A DNA stretch of 32,329 nucleotides from DAOTKC01 sp035449045 (GTDB taxonomy: Bacteria; Bacillota; Clostridia; Christensenellales; CAG-917): contig DAOTKC010000016.1 of the NCBI GenBank assembly GCA_035449045.1, forward strand, positions 1 through 32,329, written 5' to 3'. The stretch's first letter is position 1. Each line of letters starts with the position of its first letter. Shown here piece by piece: positions 1 to 6,638 of this stretch. The notes under the pieces were generated by a model. It did no database searches. It saw only the letters and a list, made by a program, of their open reading frames with translations, and had not been told where the DNA came from. A program made the translations under genes and the position numbers.

Positions 1-981
1 AATGGCGACGAAAGGCTTAAAGCCGCATTTGGCAAGCGCTGCTGCCATAATGACGGCGTGGCCTTCGGCAAGACCGGCGTCAAAAAAGCGGTCGGGGTGG
101 CGCCGCGCGAATTCGGCAAGGCCGGTGCCGTCGCGCATGGCCGCCGTAACCGCCACAATTTTAGGGTCGAGATCGGCGAGGTCGGCCAAAATGCCGCCCA
201 AATTCTCCGAAAAAAGCCCGCCGTTTGAAACCGAGTGGAAGCAATCGGGGGCATCCTCGGCTTCCGAAAAGCCCTTGCCCTTTATCGTTTGAACGCGAAG
301 CAGGACGCTGGTTTCGGAAGCTTTGGCGGCATTCAGCGCCGTAGTAAGCGCCTCAAGGTCGTGGCCGTCGACGCTGCCCAAAAACTTTATACCGTGCGCC
401 GCCGCGATGCCGCTTTTATCGCTTTGCGCAAGCCCGCCCACGCTTTTATTTATCGTCATGCCGTTGTCGTTGATAATAATAATCAGTTTGCCCGAAAGTC
501 CCGATATGTCGTTGAGCGCTTCGGCGGAAAGGCCGTTGCCGAGCGCGCCGTCGCCGACTACGGCAACGATTTCATAATCCGCGCCCTCTAAGTTCCTCGC
601 GCGCATAAGTCCCGCCGCAATGGAAAGAGCGGTGCCGGCGTGACCGGAGTTCATGACGTCGAACTCGCTTTCCGACGCCTTGATAAAGCCGCTTATGCCG
701 CCCTTTTTGCGGATTTCGGAAAACTTGTCGCGCCTGCCCGTCAAAAGCTTGTGGGCGTAGCACTGGTGGCCGACGTCGAAAATCAATTTGTCTGAAGGGG
801 TATCGAAAACGTAGTGAAGCGCCAGCGTCAGTTCGACGACGCCGAGGTTGGAAGCAAGATGCCCGCCGTTAGTAAGGACGGTTTGGATTATCGTTTGACG
901 AATTTCCGATGAGAGCTCAAAAAGCGCGGCCGTATCAAGACGCTTAAGATCGCTTGGGGAATTTATGTCATCTAGAATCAC
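1..981 (-). CDS. dxs: 1-deoxy-D-xylulose-5-phosphate synthase, 5' part (C-terminus beyond window edge)
   Basis: Condenses pyruvate and glyceraldehyde 3-phosphate with thiamine diphosphate, the first step of the MEP isoprenoid pathway. The 327 codons present show GGHLASNLG (His41, the conserved catalytic histidine), GHQCYAHK, the thiamine diphosphate motif GDGA (143-146) to NDN (171-173), VDGHD, KGKGF, TAAMRDGTGL and AEGHAV with the catalytic-type Glu306. The start is taken as GTG at 981 because AGAGG lies seven bases upstream; the ATG at 972 runs straight into a stop. This start overlaps the end of oapA by 14 nt, suggesting translational coupling. The protein is compact: the segment between NDN and VDGHD and the one after FHSV are much shorter than usual, placing Glu306 where E. 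coli has Glu370. AEQHAV is changed to AEGHAV. The family call is firm; the shortened linkers are unusual. Confidence 0.93.
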   Translation of the reverse strand, partial: MILDDINSPSDLKRLDTAALFELSSEIRQTIIQTVLTNGGHLASNLGVVELTLALHYVFDTPSDKLIFDVGHQCYAHKLLTGRRDKFSEIRKKGGISGFIKASESEFDVMNSGHAGTALSIAAGLMRARNLEGADYEIVAVVGDGALGNGLSAEALNDISGLSGKLIIIINDNGMTINKSVGGLAQSDKSGIAAAHGIKFLGSVDGHDLEALTTALNAAKASETSVLLRVQTIKGKGFSEAEDAPDCFHSVSNGGLFSENLGGILADLADLDPKIVAVTAAMRDGTGLAEFARRHPDRFFDAGLAEGHAVIMAAALAKCGFKPFVAI

Positions 982-1618
982 GCTTTTTCCTCTCGTCACG
1001 GTTGAATACCGCCAAAAACCGCGCCACGAACATCACGAAGTTTTTGGAGTTTGTTATGGCGCGTTGCTTTAGATAGGCCTTGCCGCCTATGGTGAGCGCG
1101 CCGACAATGCTGGAGAATATGATGGTCAGAAGCTGCTCCAGCTCGCCGCCGAAGAGCGTCAGAAGCTTCCAGACAATGACGACGGTGCAGGTGCCCGACA
1201 CTATGCCGAGGATATCGCCCACCACGTCGTTGCAGATATTGCTCACTTTTTCGGCGTTTTTAACAAGTTTGAATGCCGTCTTGGCGCCGTAGACGCGCTT
1301 GGACGCCATGGCGGCGAGCGGCGCAAGTTCGCAGGCGGTGACGGCGACGCCGATGCCGTCGAACAGGATGCTGCAGAAAATCAAAAAAATCAAAAGCAGC
1401 ACCATAACCACTATATGCCCCGTCGATGCCAAGTTTGAAAGAAAACTTATGAATGCGGCGAGAAGAAAGGAGATTAAGGTAATCTTGAGCGGCCAATAGT
1501 TCTTTTTTCGCTGCGCGGATACAGTCGGCGCCCTTTTTTTTGATTTTCCAACCTTTTCGGCGGCGCCGCCGTTTAATATGCTTTCAGAATTATTTTTTTC
1601 CTCTACGTTATCCGGCAT
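968..1618 (-). CDS. oapA: OLE-associated membrane protein OapA
   Basis: A 216-residue integral membrane protein lying between the OLE RNA and dxs, the position where OLE-bearing genomes encode OapA, the membrane partner that binds OLE RNA. The N-terminus (about 1-42) is charged and Lys-rich. Hydrophobic segments lie near 44-62, 68-90, 130-150 and 160-178, and the tail (184-216) is strongly basic. Acidic residues Asp87 and Glu97 sit in or beside a membrane segment. The pattern from TACELAP (94-100) through the Ala/Lys-rich stretch to about 140 resembles the DUF21 domain of CorC/CNNM-type magnesium transporters; that similarity is my reading by eye. The ATG at 1618 is preceded by a weak GGGGA. 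The gene overlaps dxs by 14 nt. I see no convincing promoter between the OLE terminator and this gene, so terminator readthrough probably supplies its message. The name rests on context and topology, not an alignment. Confidence 0.85.
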   Translation of the reverse strand: MPDNVEEKNNSESILNGGAAEKVGKSKKRAPTVSAQRKKNYWPLKITLISFLLAAFISFLSNLASTGHIVVMVLLLIFLIFCSILFDGIGVAVTACELAPLAAMASKRVYGAKTAFKLVKNAEKVSNICNDVVGDILGIVSGTCTVVIVWKLLTLFGGELEQLLTIIFSSIVGALTIGGKAYLKQRAITNSKNFVMFVARFLAVFNRDERKKRDSR

Positions 1619-1698
1619 TTTTCCCCGCGTTTTTGCACGCTAATATACTATTCCGTCGTTACTAAAATTATCTCAAAGTGAGATTTTCGTTTTATGTT

Positions 1699-1729
1699 AA
1701 AAATCTAATCCGCAAAAGCGGATTAGATT
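1699..1729 (-). terminator. Intrinsic terminator of the OLE RNA
   Basis: A perfect 12-bp stem (1718-1729 with 1702-1713) closes a four-base loop and is followed by a short T run on the minus strand. It begins nine bases after the 3' strand of the OLE closing helix, so it fits as the end of that transcript. It also lies upstream of oapA and may limit readthrough into oapA-dxs. Confidence 0.85.
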
Positions 1730-2290
1730 CAAAACCACATTATGGTGGTGATATACCGGGTAAACCTTGCGCCTTCAGGTCCGGTCGGATTTCCCTTTGC
1801 GGAAACTTATCGTCGCCGAATAAGAAGTTTCCTATTACACCGCAAAACGCGGAGTTACCCCGCGCGTCACCGGATCGCCACTTAGAGCACACTATAATCC
1901 CCGGTATATCTCGCTTGGAACAGTCTAGAAGTTTTCCTTGACAGACTTTACGCATCCTAATCCTTTTTTGCAAGGCATATTTCATCGCGCTAGGCGAATT
2001 CCTATGTCTCACTCAAGGCAGGCTACTCTGCACACAGCGTCGCTTAGCGCACCGCGTTGCAGGTTTCCCCCCGGTCAGTAGCTTTCGCAACCGATACGGG
2101 TCTCCGCGGAAGTTGGGTCGAAAGATGTATGCCGTTACAAGCCGCCCAAAATCCTTTACTCCCAGCAGCAGCCCTCGTTTGGGCAACGAAAGCCACCACC
2201 AGAAACTTCATCGATGTGCCCTTTGGCGATATTTTAACCCCGCCTTCGGTGTGGCAAGTCTGACTAGAATACTGCACCACCAATAATCGT
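1699..2290 (-). ncRNA. ole: OLE RNA (Ornate, Large, Extremophilic)
   Basis: A roughly 590-nt region with no plausible gene on either strand. It has a promoter at the correct distance, a terminator at the end, and strong secondary structure. The two ends pair: ATTATTGGTGGTG at 2287-2275 matches CACCACCATAAT at 1750-1739 with a single bulge (12 pairs). Internal elements include a GAAA tetraloop hairpin (loop 2083-2086, outer pairs 2072-2075 with 2090-2093) and an 8-bp hairpin (1801-1808 with 1825-1832). The OLE class is known to be about 600 nt, to occur in Bacilli and Clostridia, and to sit beside oapA among isoprenoid and exonuclease VII genes; here it lies exactly between ispA and oapA-dxs. 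OLE RNA forms a membrane ribonucleoprotein with OapA and is linked to stress and magnesium or energy homeostasis. The identity is from structure, size and context; no covariance search was run. Confidence 0.88.
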
Positions 2291-2296
2291 TTATAT

Positions 2297-2325
2297 ATTA
2301 TATCATAATTTTGCGCGAAATTCAA
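2297..2325 (-). promoter_or_regulatory. Sigma-A-type promoter of the OLE RNA
   Basis: TTGAAT (2325-2320) and a consensus TATAAT (2302-2297) are separated by exactly 17 bases. Initiation at the A at about 2290 would place the OLE closing helix at the very 5' end of the transcript. Confidence 0.8.
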
Positions 2326-2329
2326 CAAA

Positions 2330-2510
2330 ACTTCAAAAATAGTTGCTTAAAAGCCCGATATGGGATTAATTTACAATGTTTTTCGGTGATTATAAGAGGG
2401 GAAAAGCGACTTTTTTGTCAAGATATAACTTTATAGCTATGATTATTTTTCAAAGTTATATTTGACTTGTTAAAACTTTCTAACCTTTTCAACTCAATTA
2501 TCGGTTTTCC
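2330..2510. other. AT-rich spacer between ispA and the OLE promoter
   Basis: No gene is visible. A 10-bp inverted repeat (2423-2432 with 2452-2461, 19-base loop) follows ispA without a T run, so it is not a clear terminator. A TATAAT at 2394-2389 (minus) lacks a properly spaced -35; the nearby TTGACA is 21 bases away. It may be a weak second promoter for the OLE RNA. Confidence 0.5.
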
Positions 2511-3341
2511 TTAATTTTTCCTTTCAAGAAGCAACTTGGCAAACTCATTAAGAGCTTTTCCGCGCCCGCCGAGCGAAGTCAGGCATTCTACGGCGCGGCG
2601 GGTATAGCTTTCGGCAAGTTCCTTTCCCCCTGTTTCGCCCACCAGCCTTAGATAGTTGGGCTCTTCTCTCGTCTTTTTACCGTCGTCCATTATATCGTCC
2701 ACAGCCTGAAACGCCAAGCCTAAACACAGGCCAAATTCTTCCAAAGCTTTAACAATATGCGGCGGCGCGCCGGCCGCAAGGGCGCCCGAGGCCGCCGAGG
2801 CGGATAGAAGCTTTCCCGTCTTTAAGGAATTTATTTTTTCAAGTTTCGAGACGGTGGCGCCGTTTAATGAGTAACTCAAATCCAGCGCCTGTCCCGCAAT
2901 CATGCCGGAGGCTCCCGCGGCGCGCGCCAAGATATAGGCGGCGGCGCGGCTTTCCTCGCTCTTAATATTTTCAATTAGAATTTCAAAGGCCAAATTCAAA
3001 AGCGCGTCGCCGGCAAGCACGGCGAAATCGGCGCCGAATTTTTTGTGAACGGCGGGCTTGCCGCGGCGCATATCGTCGTTGTCCATCTCGGGAAGGTCGT
3101 CGTGCACCAGCGAATAGCTGTGAATGAGCTCGACGGCGGCGGCGAGCCAAAGAACATTTTCGGCACTCCCGCCTACGGCTTCCGCCGACAGCATAACGAG
3201 AATGGGGCGCACCCTTTTTCCGCCTTCCGCCGTGGCGTAGACCATCGCTTCCTTAAGCTTCTTCGGAACGTCCGACAAACTTTGAAGCGCATCCTCTATC
3301 GCGCGGTCGGCAAGGTTTTTATAGCGCGTCAAGTCAGTCAA
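2511..3341 (-). CDS. ispA: Farnesyl/geranyl-type diphosphate synthase (short-chain trans-prenyltransferase)
   Basis: Condenses isopentenyl diphosphate with allylic diphosphates to make C15 (or C20) prenyl diphosphates for quinones, undecaprenyl phosphate and related lipids. The 276-residue protein has GGKRVRP near residue 40, the first Asp-rich motif DDLPEMDNDD (81-90) followed by RRGKP, and the second Asp-rich motif in FQAVDDIMD (211-219). Length is close to the bacterial family norm. The ATG at 3341 overlaps the 3' end of xseB by 8 nt, so translation is probably coupled. The chain length of the product cannot be settled here; the SYSLVHDD context fits a farnesyl synthase. The OLE RNA gene starts about 220 nt downstream. 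Confidence 0.93.
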   Translation of the reverse strand: MTDLTRYKNLADRAIEDALQSLSDVPKKLKEAMVYATAEGGKRVRPILVMLSAEAVGGSAENVLWLAAAVELIHSYSLVHDDLPEMDNDDMRRGKPAVHKKFGADFAVLAGDALLNLAFEILIENIKSEESRAAAYILARAAGASGMIAGQALDLSYSLNGATVSKLEKINSLKTGKLLSASAASGALAAGAPPHIVKALEEFGLCLGLAFQAVDDIMDDGKKTREEPNYLRLVGETGGKELAESYTRRAVECLTSLGGRGKALNEFAKLLLERKN

Positions 3342-3540
3342 TCTTAAGTTCCTCGGTCAGGTTGTTGAGCTCGTCGGTCAAAAGCGAAATTTTGCCCTTG
3401 GATTGGTTTAAGCTGGCTATGCATTCGCGCGAAAGCTCCAGCCCCCGCTGAAAAAGCTCGATGCTCTCGTCCAAGCTTCCGCCCGCCTCAAGCTGCTTTA
3501 CAACTTTTTCAAGTTCCTGTATCAGTTGCTCGAAACTCAT
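3334..3540 (-). CDS. xseB: Exodeoxyribonuclease VII small subunit
   Basis: A 68-residue small subunit that binds XseA to form exonuclease VII, which degrades single-stranded DNA from both ends. The N-terminal MSFEQLIQELEKVVKQLE followed by GGSLDESIELFQRGLEL is the family signature, folding into two helices. It lies 8 nt downstream of xseA and overlaps ispA by 8 nt, the same nusB-xseA-xseB-ispA order as in Bacillus. Confidence 0.93.
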   Translation of the reverse strand: MSFEQLIQELEKVVKQLEAGGSLDESIELFQRGLELSRECIASLNQSKGKISLLTDELNNLTEELKID

Positions 3541-3548
3541 AAATACCT

Positions 3549-4793
3549 CTAAACCTCTTGCGAAATGCAGGGGTTTTCTTCGTTCATTTTTATTTCGTCG
3601 ACGGTGGCGGCAAACCTGCCGTCGCCGCCCACCGCTGTCACTTTATCGCCGACAGTGAGCGCCTTGACGCAGGACACCGACTCGCCGAATTTATTCAAAA
3701 CCTTGAAATATCCCGTTTCCAAAATCTTTAGCGGGCTTAAATTGTCGAGCGCGATATTGAGCTTCTCCAGCCGGTGCGCCTTGTCTGTGAAGGTGTTTTG
3801 AAGTTTTTTCGACGCCTCGAACGCCAGAAACCGGACGCGGTTTTGTGATGCGGCATGTTTGGCGTTTAGGCGGGCGGCAAGCGCGCCTCCCGCAAGCTTA
3901 ACTCTTGACACCGCCAGCTTGAATTTGGACGCCGCGCTCCTTTGGGCGCGGTTCAAAAGCGCCGACACGTTGTTTATGAGAGCATAGTAGTCGTATGCCG
4001 CGAGTTCGGCGGCCGCCGTAGGGGTGGCGGCGCGGGCGTCGGCGACAAGGTCGCAGAGCGAAAAATCGGTTTCGTGGCCGACTGCCGAAATGACGGGCGT
4101 TTTCATAGCGAAAATCACGCGAACAAGGTTTTCGTCGTAAAACGGCGCAAGGTCCTCGAGCGAACCGCCGCCGCGCGCGATTATTATGACGTCGTAGCCG
4201 AGCTTGTCAACCTTCTTTAATGCCTCGCATATCTCGGCCGCGGCCGTCGCGCCCTGAACTTTGACGTCCTTTACCACGATGTTGACAACGGGGTTTTTGC
4301 GCCTGACGGTCGTCACTATGTCGCGTATTACTGCGCCCGTCTTGGACGTTACCACCAAAATATTTTTGGCGAAGGCGGGAATGGGCTTTTTCTTTTCGGC
4401 GTCGAAAAGTCCCTCGCCGAGAAGCTTTGCCTTGAGCCGCTCGAACTCGAGATACAAAATGCCCTTGCCCACCGCCTCGATGCTTTTCACCGAAAAGCTC
4501 AATCTGCCGCCCTTTTCCCAATAGTCGACGGCGCCCTCGCATATTACGCTTTCGCCGTCCTTGGGGATATAAGTTCGAGAGCATGAAAAGCAAACGCAGG
4601 AAATTTGCGAAGATTTGTCCTTCAGCGTGAAATAGGCGTGGCCGCCGCTTATCTTAAAGCCGGAAACCTCGCCGAAAACCAAAATCGAACGCTCCATGGT
4701 GTGAAGTAGCACCGTTTTTATGGCGGCGTTCAATTCGCTTACCGATATATAATTTTTCTCTTGAGCGTTCACTTTTTTATGAATTATTCCCAA
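3549..4793 (-). CDS. xseA: Exodeoxyribonuclease VII large subunit
   Basis: The catalytic subunit of exonuclease VII. The 414 residues show an N-terminal OB fold (ISVSELNAAIK, then GEVSGFKISGGHAYFTLKD), the catalytic domain with VVTSKTGAVIRDI and IIIARGGGSLEDLAPF, then VISAVGHETDFSLCDLVAD and PTAAAEL, and a helical C-terminal part with a short final domain. The start is uncertain: TTG at 4793 gives the given length but has no ribosome binding site, while GTG at 4772 also precedes the conserved ISVSELN block. The stop is TAG. It lies 60 nt downstream of nusB. Confidence 0.93.
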   Translation of the reverse strand: MGIIHKKVNAQEKNYISVSELNAAIKTVLLHTMERSILVFGEVSGFKISGGHAYFTLKDKSSQISCVCFSCSRTYIPKDGESVICEGAVDYWEKGGRLSFSVKSIEAVGKGILYLEFERLKAKLLGEGLFDAEKKKPIPAFAKNILVVTSKTGAVIRDIVTTVRRKNPVVNIVVKDVKVQGATAAAEICEALKKVDKLGYDVIIIARGGGSLEDLAPFYDENLVRVIFAMKTPVISAVGHETDFSLCDLVADARAATPTAAAELAAYDYYALINNVSALLNRAQRSAASKFKLAVSRVKLAGGALAARLNAKHAASQNRVRFLAFEASKKLQNTFTDKAHRLEKLNIALDNLSPLKILETGYFKVLNKFGESVSCVKALTVGDKVTAVGGDGRFAATVDEIKMNEENPCISQEV

Positions 4794-4853
4794 ACTGAAG
4801 GTTTAAATGTAAAAAACATCTAAATAAACTCGCGATTATGCAAACAAATAAAT

Positions 4854-5273
4854 TTACTTCCCGTCGTCGGCGCCGCGCGTCGCCTTCAGCACGGACGCCA
4901 GCACGCCGTTGACGAACTTATTGCTCTTTTCGCTGCTGTAACGCTTGACGAGCTCGACGGCCTCGCTGATTGCGACCGATGAGGGAACCTCGGGAAGGTA
5001 AATAAGCTCAAAGGCGGCAAGAATCAAAGCGGCAAAGTCGGGACGGTAGATGCGCTCGACGACGTAGCCCTCGGTGCAGTCGGAAATGACGGCAAGCAGA
5101 CGGTCGTAATTCTCGGTGATTCCCCTATAAGTGTTTACGATGTAGTCGCGGTCGTCCTCGGTCAGCTTGGCGTCGGCCAAAAAGAGCTCGAGGGACTTTT
5201 CGTTCCTTTCCTTCAGAAACGAAAACTCGAAAACCAGCTTAAAAACAACTTCTCTTGCGCTTCTTCTGCTCAT
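4854..5273 (-). CDS. nusB: Transcription antitermination factor NusB
   Basis: An all-helical RNA-binding protein that with NusE (S10) binds boxA and helps antitermination of ribosomal RNA operons. The 139 residues carry the family landmarks SAREVVFKLVFEF at the N-terminus, RPDFAALILAAFELIYLPEVPSSVAISEAVEL in the middle, and SNKFVNGVLASVLK near the end. The ATG at 5273 lies 1 nt past the stop of the upstream Asp23-family gene. The arrangement matches the yqhY-nusB pair of Bacillus. Confidence 0.95.
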   Translation of the reverse strand: MSRRSAREVVFKLVFEFSFLKERNEKSLELFLADAKLTEDDRDYIVNTYRGITENYDRLLAVISDCTEGYVVERIYRPDFAALILAAFELIYLPEVPSSVAISEAVELVKRYSSEKSNKFVNGVLASVLKATRGADDGK

Positions 5274-5274
5274 A

Positions 5275-5610
5275 TTACAAAACGGTGACCTCGGTCACAT
5301 GGACATTGACCGCCGTCACCGTATACTTGGTGGATTTTTCGACTTCGCGCTTTATCCTCTCCTGCGCGGCGCAGACGATGTCGGGCACGCTGACGTTATT
5401 GTTGACGTTAACGTAGACATCGATGGTGACGCGCCCGAGGTCGGATATCGCGACGTAAATCTGTTTATATCTTCCGCGCAGCTTTTCCTTTTCGCTCCGC
5501 TCGGGGTCGCCCGACAGCTTTATGCCGTCGACAGCCGACAGCGCGGATAGCGTCAGCGAGGCGACTACGTCGGAGTATACCGCGGTGTTGTCCGCCGTTT
5601 TCTTTGCCAT
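5275..5610 (-). CDS. yqhY: Asp23/Gls24 family protein, YqhY-like
   Basis: A 111-residue DUF322 protein: VASLTLSALSAVDGIKLSG, a central ISDLGRVTIDVYVNV strand region and a C-terminal VTAVNVHVTEV strand. In Bacillus, yqhY lies immediately before nusB, as here, and has been linked to control of acetyl-CoA carboxylase. The usual neighbours accB and accC are missing between spoIIIAH and this gene. The ATG at 5610 has a strong GGAGG (5622-5618). It probably begins the yqhY-nusB-xseA-xseB-ispA transcript. Confidence 0.88.
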   Translation of the reverse strand: MAKKTADNTAVYSDVVASLTLSALSAVDGIKLSGDPERSEKEKLRGRYKQIYVAISDLGRVTIDVYVNVNNNVSVPDIVCAAQERIKREVEKSTKYTVTAVNVHVTEVTVL

Positions 5611-5629
5611 TTCTTTTCCTCCGTAAATT

Positions 5630-5658
5630 AGTATAGCATAACCCCGATAAGTTTACAA
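5630..5658 (-). promoter_or_regulatory. Candidate promoter of the yqhY-nusB-xseAB-ispA unit, within an inverted repeat
   Basis: TTGTAA (5658-5653), a 17-base spacer and TATACT (5635-5630) preceded by an extended-10 TG. The predicted start near 5624 leaves a leader of only about 14 nt containing GGAGG. An 11-bp inverted repeat (5636-5646 with 5665-5675) brackets the -35, one arm filling most of the spacer. It has no T run and so is not an obvious terminator; it could be an operator. Confidence 0.55.
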
Positions 5659-5695
5659 CCTTTTCGGGGTTATGCGCTCTTTAGCTGTCCTATTT

Positions 5696-6193
5696 TTAGG
5701 TCGCGGTGGCTTCGGTATAGGGTATGATTTTGACGTTTCCGGGCGAATAATCGGTCTCGTCGACGATGATGGAAATTATTTGCGTCAGCTGGTCGCTCGT
5801 CAGCTCCTCGCTCATGACGACGACGTTGATATTGGAGGCGGTAATCGACACCACGCAGTCCTCGAATCCCTTGGCCTTAATGAGGCCTTCCAGCATCAGC
5901 TCGTTCTCCATGTTGGTTACAATCGCCAGCTTTTGGGCTTCGGCGGCGGCTTTGGCTTCCGCGCTCGAATTTTCCGACGCTATAATGGAATCGAGATAGA
6001 CGTAGGCCTCCTGCCGGACGGACTCGCGGTCGGAGCGGAGCCCTTGAAAGAAAGTCTCCTCGGTTATGTCGGCGTCGGTATCTTTGAGGTTGTCGGTCAG
6101 CTTGGTATTGAGATACCAGTTGAGGACGCCCGTCGCGATAAGCAGAGCTATCATCGAGCACAGAATTATTATTTTTTTGGTTTTTGGTTTCAT
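5696..6193 (-). CDS. spoIIIAH: Stage III sporulation protein AH
   Basis: The mother-cell partner of SpoIIQ: its C-terminal ring-forming domain projects between the membranes and forms part of the channel linking mother cell and forespore. The protein has an N-terminal membrane anchor (KIIILCSMIALLIATGVLNW), a charged helical stalk, and a C-terminal domain with VVSITASNINVVV and LTSDQLTQIISIIVDETDY. I choose ATG 6193 (165 residues), which has GGAGGT five bases upstream, over the TTG at 6205. Last gene of the spoIIIA operon. Confidence 0.93.
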   Translation of the reverse strand: MKPKTKKIIILCSMIALLIATGVLNWYLNTKLTDNLKDTDADITEETFFQGLRSDRESVRQEAYVYLDSIIASENSSAEAKAAAEAQKLAIVTNMENELMLEGLIKAKGFEDCVVSITASNINVVVMSEELTSDQLTQIISIIVDETDYSPGNVKIIPYTEATAT

Positions 6194-6224
6194 ATTTACC
6201 TCCAATTTCGTTGCTTTGTTTGCG

Positions 6225-6638
6225 CTAGTCCATAGCGTAGATTTCTACCCCCGAGCCCGGCACCGTCAGCGCGGCTTCCACCGCTTCGACAAGCATCAGC
6301 CGCACCCTTGTGCTTGACGCGCCCTCGGCCACCACAACCACCGAGGAACAGTTGCCCGCAGCGTCGCGGTTTATCATAACCCGCACCTCGCCCACGCCTT
6401 CGATTTTTCCGAGCAGGGCTGCGAGGCGCTCCTCCTCGTCGGTCATCTTGACGGTCTCGGCTTGCTCGGTGTTTTTGCCCGCGGTATCCTTTTTCTGGCC
6501 CGCCGTCTTGATGCCCGAATAAATAAGCAGCACTATCGCTAATATAAATACGCAGGCGATAAACTCAATATTCTTAATTTTTTTCAGCCGCGAAAACCAT
6601 TCCGACAATTTCTGCCTGACGTCGCTCAGCCCGCCCAT
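6225..6638 (-). CDS. spoIIIAG: Stage III sporulation protein AG
   Basis: Forms the large periplasmic-side ring of the SpoIIIA-SpoIIQ complex. One membrane helix (IEFIACVFILAIVLLIYSGI, about 24-43) precedes a ring-building domain containing LAALLGKIEGVGEVRVMIN and VVVVAEGAS. At 137 residues it is shorter than Bacillus SpoIIIAG (about 230), mainly in the region before and inside the ring domain. The ATG at 6638 has GGAGG upstream and overlaps spoIIIAF by 13 nt. The stop is TAG. Confidence 0.92.
   Translation of the reverse strand: MGGLSDVRQKLSEWFSRLKKIKNIEFIACVFILAIVLLIYSGIKTAGQKKDTAGKNTEQAETVKMTDEEERLAALLGKIEGVGEVRVMINRDAAGNCSSVVVVAEGASSTRVRLMLVEAVEAALTVPGSGVEIYAMD

Noticed and set aside
1678..2328. 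Open frames on both strands over the OLE region (up to 94 codons).
   Set aside because: They have no recognisable protein features or ribosome binding sites, and the region shows promoter, terminator and helices of a structured RNA instead.
2389..2427. TTGACA and TATAAT upstream of the OLE promoter as a second strong promoter.
   Set aside because: The spacer is 21 bases, too long for sigma-A; kept only as a note in the spacer entry.
5636..5675. Inverted repeat after spoIIIAH as the operon terminator.
   Set aside because: There is no T run on either side; it overlaps a well-spaced promoter instead.
5672..6235. A 187-codon plus-strand open frame opposite spoIIIAH.
   Set aside because: spoIIIAH has a membrane anchor, family motifs and a ribosome binding site; the plus frame is low-complexity shadow.
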